DNA from: Oxalobacteraceae bacterium CAVE-383
Lineage (GTDB): Bacteria > Pseudomonadota > Gammaproteobacteria > Burkholderiales > Burkholderiaceae_D
Assembly (NCBI GenBank): GCA_004134995.1
Contig: REGP01000002.1
Coordinates: 868,001 to 932,000 of the forward strand
DNA: 64,000 nt
Direction: 5' to 3'
The notes beneath the pieces were generated by a model that searched no databases, was not told where the DNA came from, and worked only from the letters and a program-made list of their open reading frames with translations. The position numbers and the translations under genes were made by a program. Position 1 is the first letter of the stretch. Every line of letters starts with the position of its first letter. Shown one piece after another: positions 1-7,923 of the stretch.

Positions 1-2
1 AT

Positions 3-446
3 CGCCAGACGATATTGCGCCACGCCGACACGCCGGTGGCCTTGCGTGCCTGTTATGCCGTGATGAAACAATTACGCCCGCACCTGCAGTCCGAAGATGA
101 ATTTATCGAGCGCGTCACGCGCCAAACAGCCGACGGCTATCGCTTGTTTGCCGCATGGGACGGCGATGAGGCGGTAGCATTGGCCGGCTACCGCCTGCAG
201 GAAAACCTGGTCTATGGAAAATTCCTTTATGTCGACGATCTGGTCACCGCCGAACAGGCGCGCGGCCGCGAATACGCCGCACGTCTGCTGGATGCACTGA
301 CCACGGTTGCGGAGGAGGCCGGCTGCGTGCTGTTTGCGCTGGATACCGCCTTGTCCAATGCGTTGGCGCAGCGATTTTATTTCCGCCAGGGCTTGCTGAC
401 CGGCGCGATCCGTTTCAGCAAGCCGGTGACGCCGAAGGCGGCCTGA
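3..446 (+). CDS. GNAT-family N-acetyltransferase, 5' end cut by window edge
   Basis: The reading frame is open through the left edge of the window, so the true start is probably outside; the first in-frame start-like codon is TTG at 15. The visible protein has the GNAT fold pattern: a strand with FLYVDDLVT, an acetyl-CoA-loop-like stretch EQARGREYAARLLDAL, and a C-terminal LSNALAQRFYFRQGL typical of the last helix and strand. GNAT enzymes transfer an acetyl group from acetyl-CoA to an amine; the substrate cannot be told from sequence. It converges on the MocR-type gene, with the stops almost touching (446 and 448). Confidence 0.8.
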   Translation, partial: RQTILRHADTPVALRACYAVMKQLRPHLQSEDEFIERVTRQTADGYRLFAAWDGDEAVALAGYRLQENLVYGKFLYVDDLVTAEQARGREYAARLLDALTTVAEEAGCVLFALDTALSNALAQRFYFRQGLLTGAIRFSKPVTPKAA

Positions 447-447
447 T

Positions 448-1857
448 CTAGCGATGCCGGTCGATGATGTCAAACAGGCGGCGGCACGATGCCGCGAGGT
501 GCGCTTCCGGCGCCGTGGCCACGCCGAGCAAGAGGCCGGGCAAGGCCCAGGACGGATTCGCGAACCACGCGGATAAAGGAGAGGGCGCCATGCCGACGGC
601 TCTCGCTTCGCGCGCTATATCCATGTCGGGCGCGCCCTCCGGCAATCTGAGAAGCACCGCCAGGCTGGCGTTGACCCACTCGGCGTCGTGCATCTGCAAC
701 TGCGCGCATAGCGCGTCGCGTTGGGAAGAATACAGGCGCTTGAGCCGGCGGACGCGCTGGATGTAGTGCCCGTCGCGCATGAATCGCGCGGTCGCGAGTT
801 GAATGACGGGCGAGGGCGCGGGTACCAGCGTTGCCGTTGTCTCTGAGAACGCGCTGATCAATTCAGTCGGCGCGACGATAAATCCAAGCCGCAGCGCCGG
901 GCTGATCGTTTTGCTGAAAGTGCCTATGTGGATAACCCGGTTGCCCTCGTCCAGAGACGCCAAGGCGGGGGCCGGCCTGCCTTCCAGCTGCAGCTCGCTG
1001 AGGTAGTCGTCTTCGATGATCCAGGCCTTGCTCGAGACCGCCCATTCAAGCAGTTGAAGCCGGCGCCTCAGCGACAGCGTCGAGCCCAGGGGCGCTTGCT
1101 GGCCGGGCGTCAGGACGGCCAGCGCGGCGTCGGCGGCGTGTTCAATGCCGTAGCTTACGTTGATGCCTTCAGCGTCCACCGGTATCGGTACGATGTTCAA
1201 GCGGGCAAGCTCCAGGCCTCTCCGAGTAAAAAGGAAGCCGGGTTCTTCCATCCAGACCTTCTTGCCATCGAGACCCAGCACCCGCAGCGCAAGCCCCAAG
1301 CCGGCGGTGTATCCCGAGGTAATAAATACCTGTTCGGGAGAGCAATGAAGATTTCGGGATATGGAGAGATATCCCGCGATTTCCCGCCGCAGCTCGGCCT
1401 CGCCTCTGGGATCGGGATAGACCAGCGTCGATAAAGAGCCGGTCTTCAACAGATTGGAAGAGCGTGCACGCGCGAACAGCTTTTCCGGCAGGTCTTTTAA
1501 TGCCGGGACGCCAAGCTGGAAGATCGCCGGCCCGGCGGTCATTTCCTGATAGGTTTTCATGAAACCTTCGGATCCAAGCGTTACAGACCGGGCTGCCGTG
1601 GCGCGGGGGCGCGGCGCCACCCGGGTGCCCCTCGCGCCGAATGATTCAATCATCTGGGCGTCGGACAATCGCTCATAGGCCGCCTGGACCGTGCCGCGCG
1701 CCACGCCAAGCTGCGCCGCCAGGCCCTGCCACGAAGGCAATCGGGCGCCGGGCGCAAGCAAGCCGGACTCGATTGCCCTGGTGATACTCATGCGGATTTG
1801 TTCCGACAGGGACAGTGCCGCGGTCCGGTCGAGCTGGATCTTCAGGTTTGCATTCAT
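448..1857 (-). CDS. MocR-type regulator: GntR helix-turn-helix fused to class I aminotransferase domain
   Basis: A 469-residue protein with an N-terminal winged helix of the GntR type (about residues 10-80, including LPSWQGLAAQLGVARGTVQ). A fold-type I PLP aminotransferase domain occupies residues 110-469. The PLP-binding pattern is intact: EDDY at about 282-285 and the Schiff-base lysine K316 in GTFSKTISP. MocR proteins use bound PLP or an amino-acid adduct as an effector and usually control one neighbouring metabolic or transport gene. I chose the start at 1857, because the ATG 18 codons upstream adds residues the family lacks. It is divergent from the AraC-type gene. GTAC-containing repeats in its upstream region resemble MocR operators. 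The target is unknown. Confidence 0.88.
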   Translation of the reverse strand: MNANLKIQLDRTAALSLSEQIRMSITRAIESGLLAPGARLPSWQGLAAQLGVARGTVQAAYERLSDAQMIESFGARGTRVAPRPRATAARSVTLGSEGFMKTYQEMTAGPAIFQLGVPALKDLPEKLFARARSSNLLKTGSLSTLVYPDPRGEAELRREIAGYLSISRNLHCSPEQVFITSGYTAGLGLALRVLGLDGKKVWMEEPGFLFTRRGLELARLNIVPIPVDAEGINVSYGIEHAADAALAVLTPGQQAPLGSTLSLRRRLQLLEWAVSSKAWIIEDDYLSELQLEGRPAPALASLDEGNRVIHIGTFSKTISPALRLGFIVAPTELISAFSETTATLVPAPSPVIQLATARFMRDGHYIQRVRRLKRLYSSQRDALCAQLQMHDAEWVNASLAVLLRLPEGAPDMDIAREARAVGMAPSPLSAWFANPSWALPGLLLGVATAPEAHLAASCRRLFDIIDRHR

Positions 1858-2021
1858 ATTCTTAGTACACACAAAAATGCAGGTTCTTGGTTCTACTTTT
1901 CGGAACGGCAATGGTACAGAATTTCAGCATTAATTTGAGAAAAAAAGCCGGTCATGATTATTCGTCGGATTCCGACTGTATTTTGCGCGGGCGCCGCGGT
2001 GTTTCAATTTCCTGAGGTCCT
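1858..2021. promoter_or_regulatory. Divergent regulatory region between mocR-like and araC-like genes
   Basis: This 164-bp region lies between two divergently read regulators. It contains a perfect 13-bp inverted repeat GTCGGATTCCGAC (1964-1976) on the AraC-gene side. On the MocR side are two GTAC-centred sequences, TTAGTAC near 1861 and TGGTACAG near 1912. Such GTAC repeats are common in MocR operators, but the assignment is tentative. The 77-bp module found at 3014 and 5838 is not present here, so the AraC-type regulator does not obviously control itself through it. Confidence 0.35.
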
Positions 2022-2999
2022 ATGTCCCAAGTCGACTGGCTGAGCCATCTCCTGCGAATGATTACCGTCACCGGCCGGCTGGAGGTCCGTTGCACCTATG
2101 GCGCGCCATGGCGTGTCACATGGGATCAGGCCGCGGCGCACGAGATTCCATACCACGTCGTGCTCAAGGGCCGCGCGGTCATCGAGGATACGAAGACGGG
2201 CCAAACCAGGGAATTGATGAGTGGAGACATCGTGCTGTTGCCGCACGGCTCAGGGCATGTCCTGCACGATGGCAGCGGGCATGAGCCGGGGCCTACCCGC
2301 AATCACCAAGGTCCTTCAGGGTGGATGTTCAGCGAGAACGACGGCCAGGGCGAGCGTCTGGACATGCTGTGCGGGCGATTTTTCGTCGAACCGCCCCATG
2401 ACCGGCTGATTCGCGATTATCTGCCCACGACCCTCATGGTACGGTCGATGGACGGGCGTGGCGATGACGGCGCCGGGTCTGTTTCCAATCCCCTGGTCAG
2501 CCTCGTCGAGCTCATGCGCACCGAGTCCGCCGGCGACAAGCCGGGCGGACACGCCATTCTTAACGCGCTTACATCGGCGCTGTTTACCCTGGTGCTGCGC
2601 GCGGCCAGCGAATCCGAACAAGCCCCGGCGGGCTTGTTGGCGCTGGCCGGCCATCCACGGCTGGCGCCGGCCATTTCGGCCATGTTCGCCGATCCGGCAC
2701 GCCCCTGGAACCTGCCCGATCTGGCGAACTTGTGCAGCATGTCGCGCGCCACCTTCATGCGGCATTTTCAGGAAACGCTGGGGCGCTCGGCCATCGAACT
2801 GCTGGCCGATATCCGGATGAGCCTGGCAGCCAACCAGCTGAAGAAGCCGGCAATGACGACCGAGGCCGTGGCCGATGAAGTCGGGTATCGATCCGTGGCG
2901 TCGTTCAGGCGCGCCTTCACCGACAAGATGGGGATGACGCCGGGGCAATGGCGCCGTCTGGCGCATGAAGGCGAGCAATGCGCGGCGCTTTCGCAATAA
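2022..2999 (+). CDS. AraC-family regulator with N-terminal cupin_6 domain (RclR-like)
   Basis: A 325-residue protein. A cupin-like sensor fills residues 15-120, with GDIVLLPHGSGHVLHDG at about 68-84. A double helix-turn-helix AraC domain lies at about 230-318, including LCSMSRATFMRHFQ and the family signature VGYRSVASFRRAF. Cys24 (in VRCTYGAPW) and Cys117 (in LDMLCGRFF) fall where RclR, the E. coli reactive-chlorine sensor, has its regulatory cysteines, as far as I can recall that family. A redox or electrophile sensor is therefore a good guess, not a demonstrated role. The operon starting at 3159 lies just downstream behind a conserved promoter module that probably contains its binding sites. 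Confidence 0.88.
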   Translation: MSQVDWLSHLLRMITVTGRLEVRCTYGAPWRVTWDQAAAHEIPYHVVLKGRAVIEDTKTGQTRELMSGDIVLLPHGSGHVLHDGSGHEPGPTRNHQGPSGWMFSENDGQGERLDMLCGRFFVEPPHDRLIRDYLPTTLMVRSMDGRGDDGAGSVSNPLVSLVELMRTESAGDKPGGHAILNALTSALFTLVLRAASESEQAPAGLLALAGHPRLAPAISAMFADPARPWNLPDLANLCSMSRATFMRHFQETLGRSAIELLADIRMSLAANQLKKPAMTTEAVADEVGYRSVASFRRAFTDKMGMTPGQWRRLAHEGEQCAALSQ

Positions 3000-3013
3000 T
3001 GAATCGCCGGTTC

Positions 3014-3090
3014 ATTTTGATCCTTTTTGTCATTTTATTGATCTCCGGCAGTCTCGAAATTACTATCGGGCCGGCCTAAAGTAGAGGCTC
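3014..3090 (+). promoter_or_regulatory. Conserved 77-bp promoter/operator module, copy 1
   Basis: This stretch aligns without gaps to 5838-5914, with 60 of 77 positions identical by my count, although both are intergenic. It has two direct half-sites TTGATC at 3017-3022 and 3038-3043, spaced 21 bp as expected for AraC-family dimers on one DNA face. Then follow an invariant GCAGTCTCGA, GGGCCGGC and a TAAAGT -10-like hexamer at 3077-3082. It ends 68 bp before the first AhpD-like gene. The inferred role is activation of the downstream operon by the adjacent AraC-type regulator. Confidence 0.75.
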
Positions 3091-3158
3091 TTAACACGAG
3101 GGATGGTTCAGATAAACATTCCTCAATTAATGAAACCCGTCACTTACTTTTGGAGCTC

Positions 3159-3707
3159 ATGATGACAAGAACTACTGCCTTAAAGCCGGAACAAGTACCA
3201 GCCGATTCGAAACCGACCCTGGATGCGTTCACCAAGAACATCGGCTTCACCCCCAATATGATGGCCACCTTCGCGCAGAGCCCGATCGCCTTCAACGCTT
3301 GGGCCAATCTGCTCGGCTCGTTGAGCAAGGCGCTCGACGTGAAGACGCGCGACAGCATCGGCCTTGCCGTCTCCGAAGTGAACGGCTGCAATTACTGCCT
3401 GACGGTGCACAGCTTCACGGCCGAGCACATGGCCAAGCTGCCGGCCGATGAAATCATTCTGGCCCGCAAGGGGCATGCCAGCGATCCGAAGCGCGATGCC
3501 GCCGTGCAGTTTGCGCGCAAAGTCATCGAGGGCCGCGGCCAGGTCAATGACGCTGACGTGAAAGCCGTCCGCGATGCGGGCTATACGGATGCGAATGTCA
3601 TGGAGATCGTCGCGCTGGTGGCGATGTACTCCCTGACGAACTTCATCAATAACGTGTTCGATCCCGAGAAGGACTTCCCCGCCGTGGCGCCGGCCGGCTC
3701 GATCTGA
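3159..3707 (+). CDS. Carboxymuconolactone decarboxylase/AhpD-like protein, copy 1
   Basis: A 182-residue all-helical protein of the CMD/AhpD superfamily. The signature EVNGCNYCLTVH puts Cys77, Cys80 and His84 in the CxxC-x3-H arrangement of alkylhydroperoxidase-like thiol peroxidases. Proteins of this kind are usually called peroxidase-related enzymes and may detoxify organic peroxides or act as thiol carriers; the substrate is unknown. I chose the ATG at 3159, which follows a GGAG at 3152-3155. It is the first gene of the operon behind promoter module 1, and a close paralogue follows at 3794. Confidence 0.9.
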   Translation: MMTRTTALKPEQVPADSKPTLDAFTKNIGFTPNMMATFAQSPIAFNAWANLLGSLSKALDVKTRDSIGLAVSEVNGCNYCLTVHSFTAEHMAKLPADEIILARKGHASDPKRDAAVQFARKVIEGRGQVNDADVKAVRDAGYTDANVMEIVALVAMYSLTNFINNVFDPEKDFPAVAPAGSI

Positions 3708-3793
3708 ACCTTATCCGGCCGCATCGATATCTCCGAGGGCCCTCGGAGGTTTCATCGGCTGATAGTGAAAATCCGGAACGCAAGGAAAATACA

Positions 3794-4336
3794 ATGCCAA
3801 GAACTACCGCACTACAGCCGGAACAGGTGCCGGCGGATTCGAAACCGACGCTCGATGCATTCAGCAAGAGCCTTGGATTCACCCCCAATATGCTGGCGAC
3901 CTTCGCGCAGAGCCCGATCGCCTTCAACGCATGGGCCACCTTCCGCGGCGCCTTGAACAAGGCGCTCGACATGAAGACGCGTGAAGCCATCAGTCTCATC
4001 GTCTCCGAAGTGAATGGCTGCAATTACTGCCTGGCGGTGCACACCTATGCAGCCAATCTGGCCAAGATGCCTGCCGAGGAAATCATTCTCGCCCGGCAGG
4101 GGCATTCAAGCGACCCGAAGCGCGATGCCGCCGTCCGGTTTGCGCGCAAGGTCGTCGAGGCCCGCGGCCAGGTCGATGACGCCGATGTGAAAGCCGTCCG
4201 CGATGCCGGCTACTCGGATGCGAACATCATGGAGATCGTCTCGATGGTGGCGATGTTTTCTCTCACCAATTTTTTCAATAACGTATTCGATCCCGAGAAA
4301 GATTATCCCGCCGTTCCGCCGGCTGGTTCGATCTGA
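3794..4336 (+). CDS. Carboxymuconolactone decarboxylase/AhpD-like protein, copy 2
   Basis: A 180-residue tandem paralogue of the preceding gene, roughly three quarters identical by eye, with the same NGCNYC-x3-H active-site pattern (Cys76, Cys79, His83) and the same C-terminal PAGSI ending. The divergence is concentrated in the helix before the CxxC and in the segment after it (HTYAANLAKM against HSFTAEHMAKL). The 86-bp gap between the copies lacks the full promoter module, so they are probably co-transcribed. The duplication suggests either dosage or two related substrates. Confidence 0.9.
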   Translation: MPRTTALQPEQVPADSKPTLDAFSKSLGFTPNMLATFAQSPIAFNAWATFRGALNKALDMKTREAISLIVSEVNGCNYCLAVHTYAANLAKMPAEEIILARQGHSSDPKRDAAVRFARKVVEARGQVDDADVKAVRDAGYSDANIMEIVSMVAMFSLTNFFNNVFDPEKDYPAVPPAGSI

Positions 4337-4362
4337 ATGCCGGCAAGTTCAGGAGCAAGAAA

Positions 4363-5076
4363 GTGACACTCGATCATCCAATTTTCAAGCGCTGGCCGGC
4401 GCAGTATCCCGACCGGCTGCAACTCTTTTCCCTGCCGACGCCCAATGGGGTAAAGGTCGGCATCATGCTTGAGGAAACCGGTCTCGCCTATGAGCCGCAC
4501 CGGATCGACATCATGGCGAACGAAAACCATGATCCGGCTTTCGTGGCGCTCAACCCCAACGGCAAGATTCCCGCGATCTATGACCCCCACGGGCCGAACG
4601 GCACGCCGCTGGCGCTGTTCGAATCGGGCGCGATTCTTCTCTATCTCGCCGACAAGACGGGACAATTCATCCCGGCCGACCCGAATGCCCGCTACGAAAC
4701 CATCCAGTGGCTGATGTGGCAGATGGGCGGCGTCGGGCCGATGTTCGGCCAGGTCGGCTTCTTCAACAAATTCGCCGGCAAGGCGTATGAAGACAAGCGC
4801 CCGCGCGACCGCTATGCGGCCGAATCGGCGCGGCTGCTCGGCGTCCTCGACGAGCGGCTCGCGGGCCGCGACTGGGTGATGGGCGCCGATTACAGCATCG
4901 CCGATATGTCATTGCTCGGCTGGGTGCGCAACCTGATCGGCTTTTACGAAGCGCGCGAGCTGGTCGACTTCGACCGCTTTCTGCATGTGCGGGCCTGGTT
5001 CAATCGCGGCCTCGCGCGTCCGGCGGTGCAGCGCGGGCTCGAAGTGACGGCGGCGCCCGGAGCAAGCAAGCCATGA
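4363..5076 (+). CDS. Glutathione S-transferase (Ure2p/YfcG-like), GTG start
   Basis: A 237-residue soluble protein. An N-terminal thioredoxin-like domain (about 15-95) carries LPTPNGVKVGIMLEE and the glutathione-contacting pair in ALFESGAILLYLADKTG. An all-helical C-terminal domain follows, with the N-capping motif YSIADMSLLGWV. The TPNG segment and the phrase DKRPRDRY place it with the Ure2p/YfcG/YghU-like bacterial transferases, which often act as disulfide reductases or peroxidases. GTG at 4363 follows AGGAGC at 4351-4356. It lies 26 bp after the second AhpD-like gene and overlaps the next gene by ATGA, so translation is probably coupled. A paralogue is encoded at 21019-21723. Confidence 0.9.
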   Translation: MTLDHPIFKRWPAQYPDRLQLFSLPTPNGVKVGIMLEETGLAYEPHRIDIMANENHDPAFVALNPNGKIPAIYDPHGPNGTPLALFESGAILLYLADKTGQFIPADPNARYETIQWLMWQMGGVGPMFGQVGFFNKFAGKAYEDKRPRDRYAAESARLLGVLDERLAGRDWVMGADYSIADMSLLGWVRNLIGFYEARELVDFDRFLHVRAWFNRGLARPAVQRGLEVTAAPGASKP

Positions 5077-5825
5077 AGGTTGTGGTGATCGGCGGCACCG
5101 GCCTGATCGGCTCGAAAACTGTTGCCATTTTGCGCCAGGGCGGCAACGAGGTCGTGGCGGCATCGCCCAAATGCGGCATCAACGCCGTCACCGGGGAAGG
5201 GCTCAAAGAAGCCATGGCCGGCGCGCAGATCGTCATCGACGTCTCCAATGCGCCTTTATATGATCGCAAGGCGGTGACGGAATTTTTCGAGATATCCGGC
5301 CGCAACCTTCTCGCGGCAGAAACCGCCGCGGGCATCTGGCACCACATCGCGCTATCCATCGTCGGGACCGACCGCGTGCCCGGCCAGGAATATTTCCGCG
5401 CCAAGGCCGCGCAGGAAAAACTGATCGAGGCTTCCGGCATCCCCTACACCATCATCCGCTCGACCCAGTTCCTGGAATTCATCGGCGGCATCGCCGATGC
5501 GAGTACGGAGGGAAGCGCCGTCAGGCTTGCGCCGAGCCTGTTTCAGCCTATCGCGGCGGACGATGTGGCCGCCATTGTCGCCGATGCGGTCTTCGCCGAT
5601 CCGGAAAACGGGATCGCCGAGATCGCGGGTCCGGAGCGCGCGCCGTTCAACGAAATCGTCGCCCGCTATTTGAAGGCCGTCGGTGACCCGAGGCAGGTCG
5701 TGAAAGACCCCGACGCCCGGTATTTCGGCGGACGGCTCGAAGAAAAGTCGCTCGTGCCATTGGGCAATGCGCGTCTGGGCCGCCTCAATCTCGACACGTG
5801 GCTGCAGCAACAGACGGGATCGTGA
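5073..5825 (+). CDS. NmrA-like/atypical short-chain NAD(P)-binding protein
   Basis: A 250-residue protein opening with a dinucleotide-binding motif VVVIGGTGLIGSKTV (GxxGxxG). It then shows the NmrA/atypical-SDR pattern: DVSNAPLYD in the middle, PYTIIRSTQFLEF, and QPIAADDVAAIVADAV near residue 160. It lacks an obvious YxxxK catalytic pair. Members either reduce quinones or carbonyls or sense NAD(P). Its ATG overlaps the GST stop (ATGA), and it is the last gene of the first operon. Together with AhpD-like proteins and a GST it suggests handling of reactive electrophiles. Confidence 0.85.
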   Translation: MKVVVIGGTGLIGSKTVAILRQGGNEVVAASPKCGINAVTGEGLKEAMAGAQIVIDVSNAPLYDRKAVTEFFEISGRNLLAAETAAGIWHHIALSIVGTDRVPGQEYFRAKAAQEKLIEASGIPYTIIRSTQFLEFIGGIADASTEGSAVRLAPSLFQPIAADDVAAIVADAVFADPENGIAEIAGPERAPFNEIVARYLKAVGDPRQVVKDPDARYFGGRLEEKSLVPLGNARLGRLNLDTWLQQQTGS

Positions 5826-5837
5826 CCGAACCATTTT

Positions 5838-5914
5838 ATTTTGATCCTTTTTGACGTTTTATTGAGCCGATGCAGTCTCGATATCGGTAACGGGCCGGCT
5901 TAAAGTGACGACTC
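5838..5914 (+). promoter_or_regulatory. Conserved 77-bp promoter/operator module, copy 2
   Basis: The second copy of the module at 3014-3090, with identical internal spacing. The half-sites are TTGATC at 5841-5846 and TTGAGC at 5862-5867, again 21 bp apart. The invariant GCAGTCTCGA, CGGGCCGGC and TAAAGT (5901-5906) elements follow. It starts 13 bp after the stop of the NmrA-like gene and ends 52 bp before the nitroreductase ATG. Conservation limited to this non-coding block points to a shared activator. Confidence 0.75.
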
Positions 5915-5966
5915 CAATCAATCCCGAATCAATCCTTAATCAATCCCTTCTTCCACAGGAATAAGC

Positions 5967-6602
5967 ATGAACAACCAAGCAAGCAGCACCAATGCCGTCA
6001 TCGAATGTATCGTGAGCCGCTCGGCCGCGAAGTATTACGATCCTGCCGCCACGTTGAGCGATGAGCAAATCTATGCGCTCGTGCAAATCGGCACCAGCGC
6101 GCCGACATCCTTTCATCTGCAGAACTGGCGCTTCATCGCCGTGCGCACCGCCGAGGCCAAAGCCCGGCTGAGCCCGATTGCCTGGAATCAGCCTGCGGTC
6201 ACCGATGCGGCCGTGACTTTCATCGTGATCGGCCAGCTGGTCGACACCAGCGTCATACCGGAACGTCTGGCGCCGCTGGTGGCGGCGGGCGTCATGCCGG
6301 CTTCGATGGTGCCGGAATGGGAAATCCCGGCGCGCAATCTGTATATGGCGTACCCGCAACGCCGGCGCGACGAAGCCGTCCGCACCGCCACCTTCGGCGC
6401 CGCGGCGATGATCTATGCCGCACGTTCGCTGGGCCTGGGTTCGACGCCGATGATCGGATTCGATGCCGATGGCGTGCACCGCGAGTTCGGGTTGGCCGAG
6501 GACGAGGTGCCGGTCATGCTGTTGTCCGTAGGGGCCGAGCGTGCCGGGAATTGGGCGCAGAAGCCGCGCCGTCCCGTCTCCGAAGTCCTGGATTTTGTAT
6601 AA
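5967..6602 (+). CDS. Nitroreductase-family FMN oxidoreductase
   Basis: A 211-residue protein of the nitroreductase fold. SRSAAKYYD at about 17-25 is the phosphate-binding Arg segment for FMN, GTSAPTSFHLQNWRFIAV at about 41-58 is the conserved APTSxNxQxWRF-type strand, and AAAMIYAARSLGLGSTPMIGF at about 145 completes the flavin site. Such enzymes reduce nitroaromatics, quinones or enones with NAD(P)H. It starts the second operon behind promoter module 2. The downstream acetyltransferase follows after 40 bp. Confidence 0.9.
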   Translation: MNNQASSTNAVIECIVSRSAAKYYDPAATLSDEQIYALVQIGTSAPTSFHLQNWRFIAVRTAEAKARLSPIAWNQPAVTDAAVTFIVIGQLVDTSVIPERLAPLVAAGVMPASMVPEWEIPARNLYMAYPQRRRDEAVRTATFGAAAMIYAARSLGLGSTPMIGFDADGVHREFGLAEDEVPVMLLSVGAERAGNWAQKPRRPVSEVLDFV

Positions 6603-6642
6603 CGGCATCGCCGCGGCATCAATTCGAATTTCAGGAGCATCC

Positions 6643-7092
6643 ATGCAAGCCGTCGAAATCAAAGCCGTTGAAAACAAGGATTTTGATATCTGGCTTCCGC
6701 TGTGGAAAGGCTATCAGCGATTTTACGCAGTCGATATCCCCGAGATCGTGACACGCCAGACCTGGATGCGTTTCCTGGACCCGGTCGAGCCCATGCATGC
6801 CGCGCTCGCCATGATCGGCGAACGAGCAGTGGGGCTGGTGCATTCGATCTACCATCGATCCGGCTGGACCACGGGCGACTATTGCTATCTCCAGGACCTG
6901 TTTGTCGCGGCGGACGGACGTGGCCGCGGGACAGGCCGCGCGCTGATCGAACATGTCTATGCGGATGCGAAACGCCGCGGGGCGTCTCGCGTGTACTGGC
7001 TGACCCACGAATCCAACCATGACGCCAGGCAGCTTTACGATCGCGTCGCCGATCGGTCGGGTTTTATCCAATACCGAAAGGCAATTGCCTGA
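6643..7092 (+). CDS. GNAT-family N-acetyltransferase
   Basis: A 149-residue GNAT protein. The acetyl-CoA loop is clear in YLQDLFVAADGRGRGTGRAL (about 85-104, pattern RGRGTG). The C-terminal helix LYDRVADRSGFIQYRKAI is also typical. I chose ATG 6643, preceded by TCAGGAGC at 6631-6638; a longer in-frame start at 6541 would overlap the nitroreductase and lacks a ribosome site. The substrate is unknown. Its position in the operon fits an acetylating detoxification step. Confidence 0.87.
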   Translation: MQAVEIKAVENKDFDIWLPLWKGYQRFYAVDIPEIVTRQTWMRFLDPVEPMHAALAMIGERAVGLVHSIYHRSGWTTGDYCYLQDLFVAADGRGRGTGRALIEHVYADAKRRGASRVYWLTHESNHDARQLYDRVADRSGFIQYRKAIA

Positions 7093-7116
7093 CATCAAAT
7101 TCAGCGAGGAAGCGAC

Positions 7117-7572
7117 ATGGAAAAATCACCTGAGACCGGCGACAGGATCAGCGGCAAATCGGCGCCGCCCGATGAACGTGCTGTTCGAAACTGGGTCGGG
7201 CCCGAGGCGTTCAAGCATTGGACAGCGCTGCGGCGCTGGATCGACATATCCTACCCCGGTGTTTTCGAACCGGAGTGGCTTTATGGCGGCAAGAAACGCG
7301 GCTGGGTTCTGCGCTACAAGAAGACCAAGGCGTTCTGCACCTTGCAGCCCGGTTACGGCCTGCTTTCCGTCCAGGTGGTCCTGGGGCGGGCAGAGCGGGA
7401 GAAGTTTGAAGAGCGGCGTTATTCCTGGCGCCCGCAGCTGGTGAAACTCTACGATGAAGCCCGCCCATACCCTGACGGGAAATGGCTGGCAGTTGCGATT
7501 TCCTCCGTGGATGATCGGCGTGAGCTGATGGCGCTTTTGAGTATGAAGCGGCCTGCGTTGCCATGTAGTTGA
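7117..7572 (+). CDS. DUF3788-like protein
   Basis: A 151-residue soluble protein. The core (about 30-140) has the pattern of DUF3788/YdhG-type domains: HWTALRRWIDISYPGVFEPEWLYGGKKRGWVLRYKKTKAFCTL, broken here only for description, followed by PYPDGKWLAVAISSVDD. No catalytic motif is recognisable. GCGAGGAAG (7104-7112) precedes the ATG. It is the last gene of the nitroreductase operon, 24 bp after the acetyltransferase, and is followed by a terminator at 7669. Its role in the operon is unknown. Confidence 0.75.
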   Translation: MEKSPETGDRISGKSAPPDERAVRNWVGPEAFKHWTALRRWIDISYPGVFEPEWLYGGKKRGWVLRYKKTKAFCTLQPGYGLLSVQVVLGRAEREKFEERRYSWRPQLVKLYDEARPYPDGKWLAVAISSVDDRRELMALLSMKRPALPCS

Positions 7573-7923
7573 ATGTCTCTGTAGGGATATATCGAACAGG
7601 AGATACGCGATCAAGGTTTCCACATCAGTTGGTCTTCGATCACCAATAATCTGGGAACTGTAAAAATTAAAGCCCTTGGCGTTTCAGCGCCAAGGGCTTT
7701 TAATTTTTGCGCGGCGCAAAAAAATGACCCAACCAGCCGTCGATGTGGCAAGTTACTAAAAGTTAACATCGTATTGGCGCGGAATGCCTTTACAATTTGA
7801 CAACAAAAATGCTGGTCGATATCGGTTAATGTCATATAGGAAATGCGTGGGCGCCATGGGGATCCGGGGGAGCAGATTGAATATGATATCCAGCAAGACG
7901 CCGGCTTGCGCAGCACGCCTGGT
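7573..7923. other. Intergenic region before pelA
   Basis: This 351-bp region has no convincing gene. It holds the terminator at 7669-7703. An AT-rich stretch with TACAAT at 7791-7796 could be a -10 element for the pel operon, but the candidate -35 boxes (TTGGCG 7774, TTAACA 7763) are badly spaced. The frame of pelA extends upstream to an ATG at 7843, but those 27 residues look non-coding. Confidence 0.5.
7669..7703 (+). terminator. Intrinsic terminator after the DUF3788-like gene
   Basis: The stem AAAGCCCTTGGCG pairs with CGCCAAGGGCTTT across a short loop and runs into TTTTAATTTTT. A nearly identical hairpin, with the same upstream TAAAAAT context, follows pelG at 20956. Confidence 0.9.

Noticed and set aside
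7843-7923. A longer pelA starting at ATG 7843
   Set aside because: The extra 27 residues are not hydrophobic and bury the signal peptide. The ribosome-like AGGA sits too close to that ATG.
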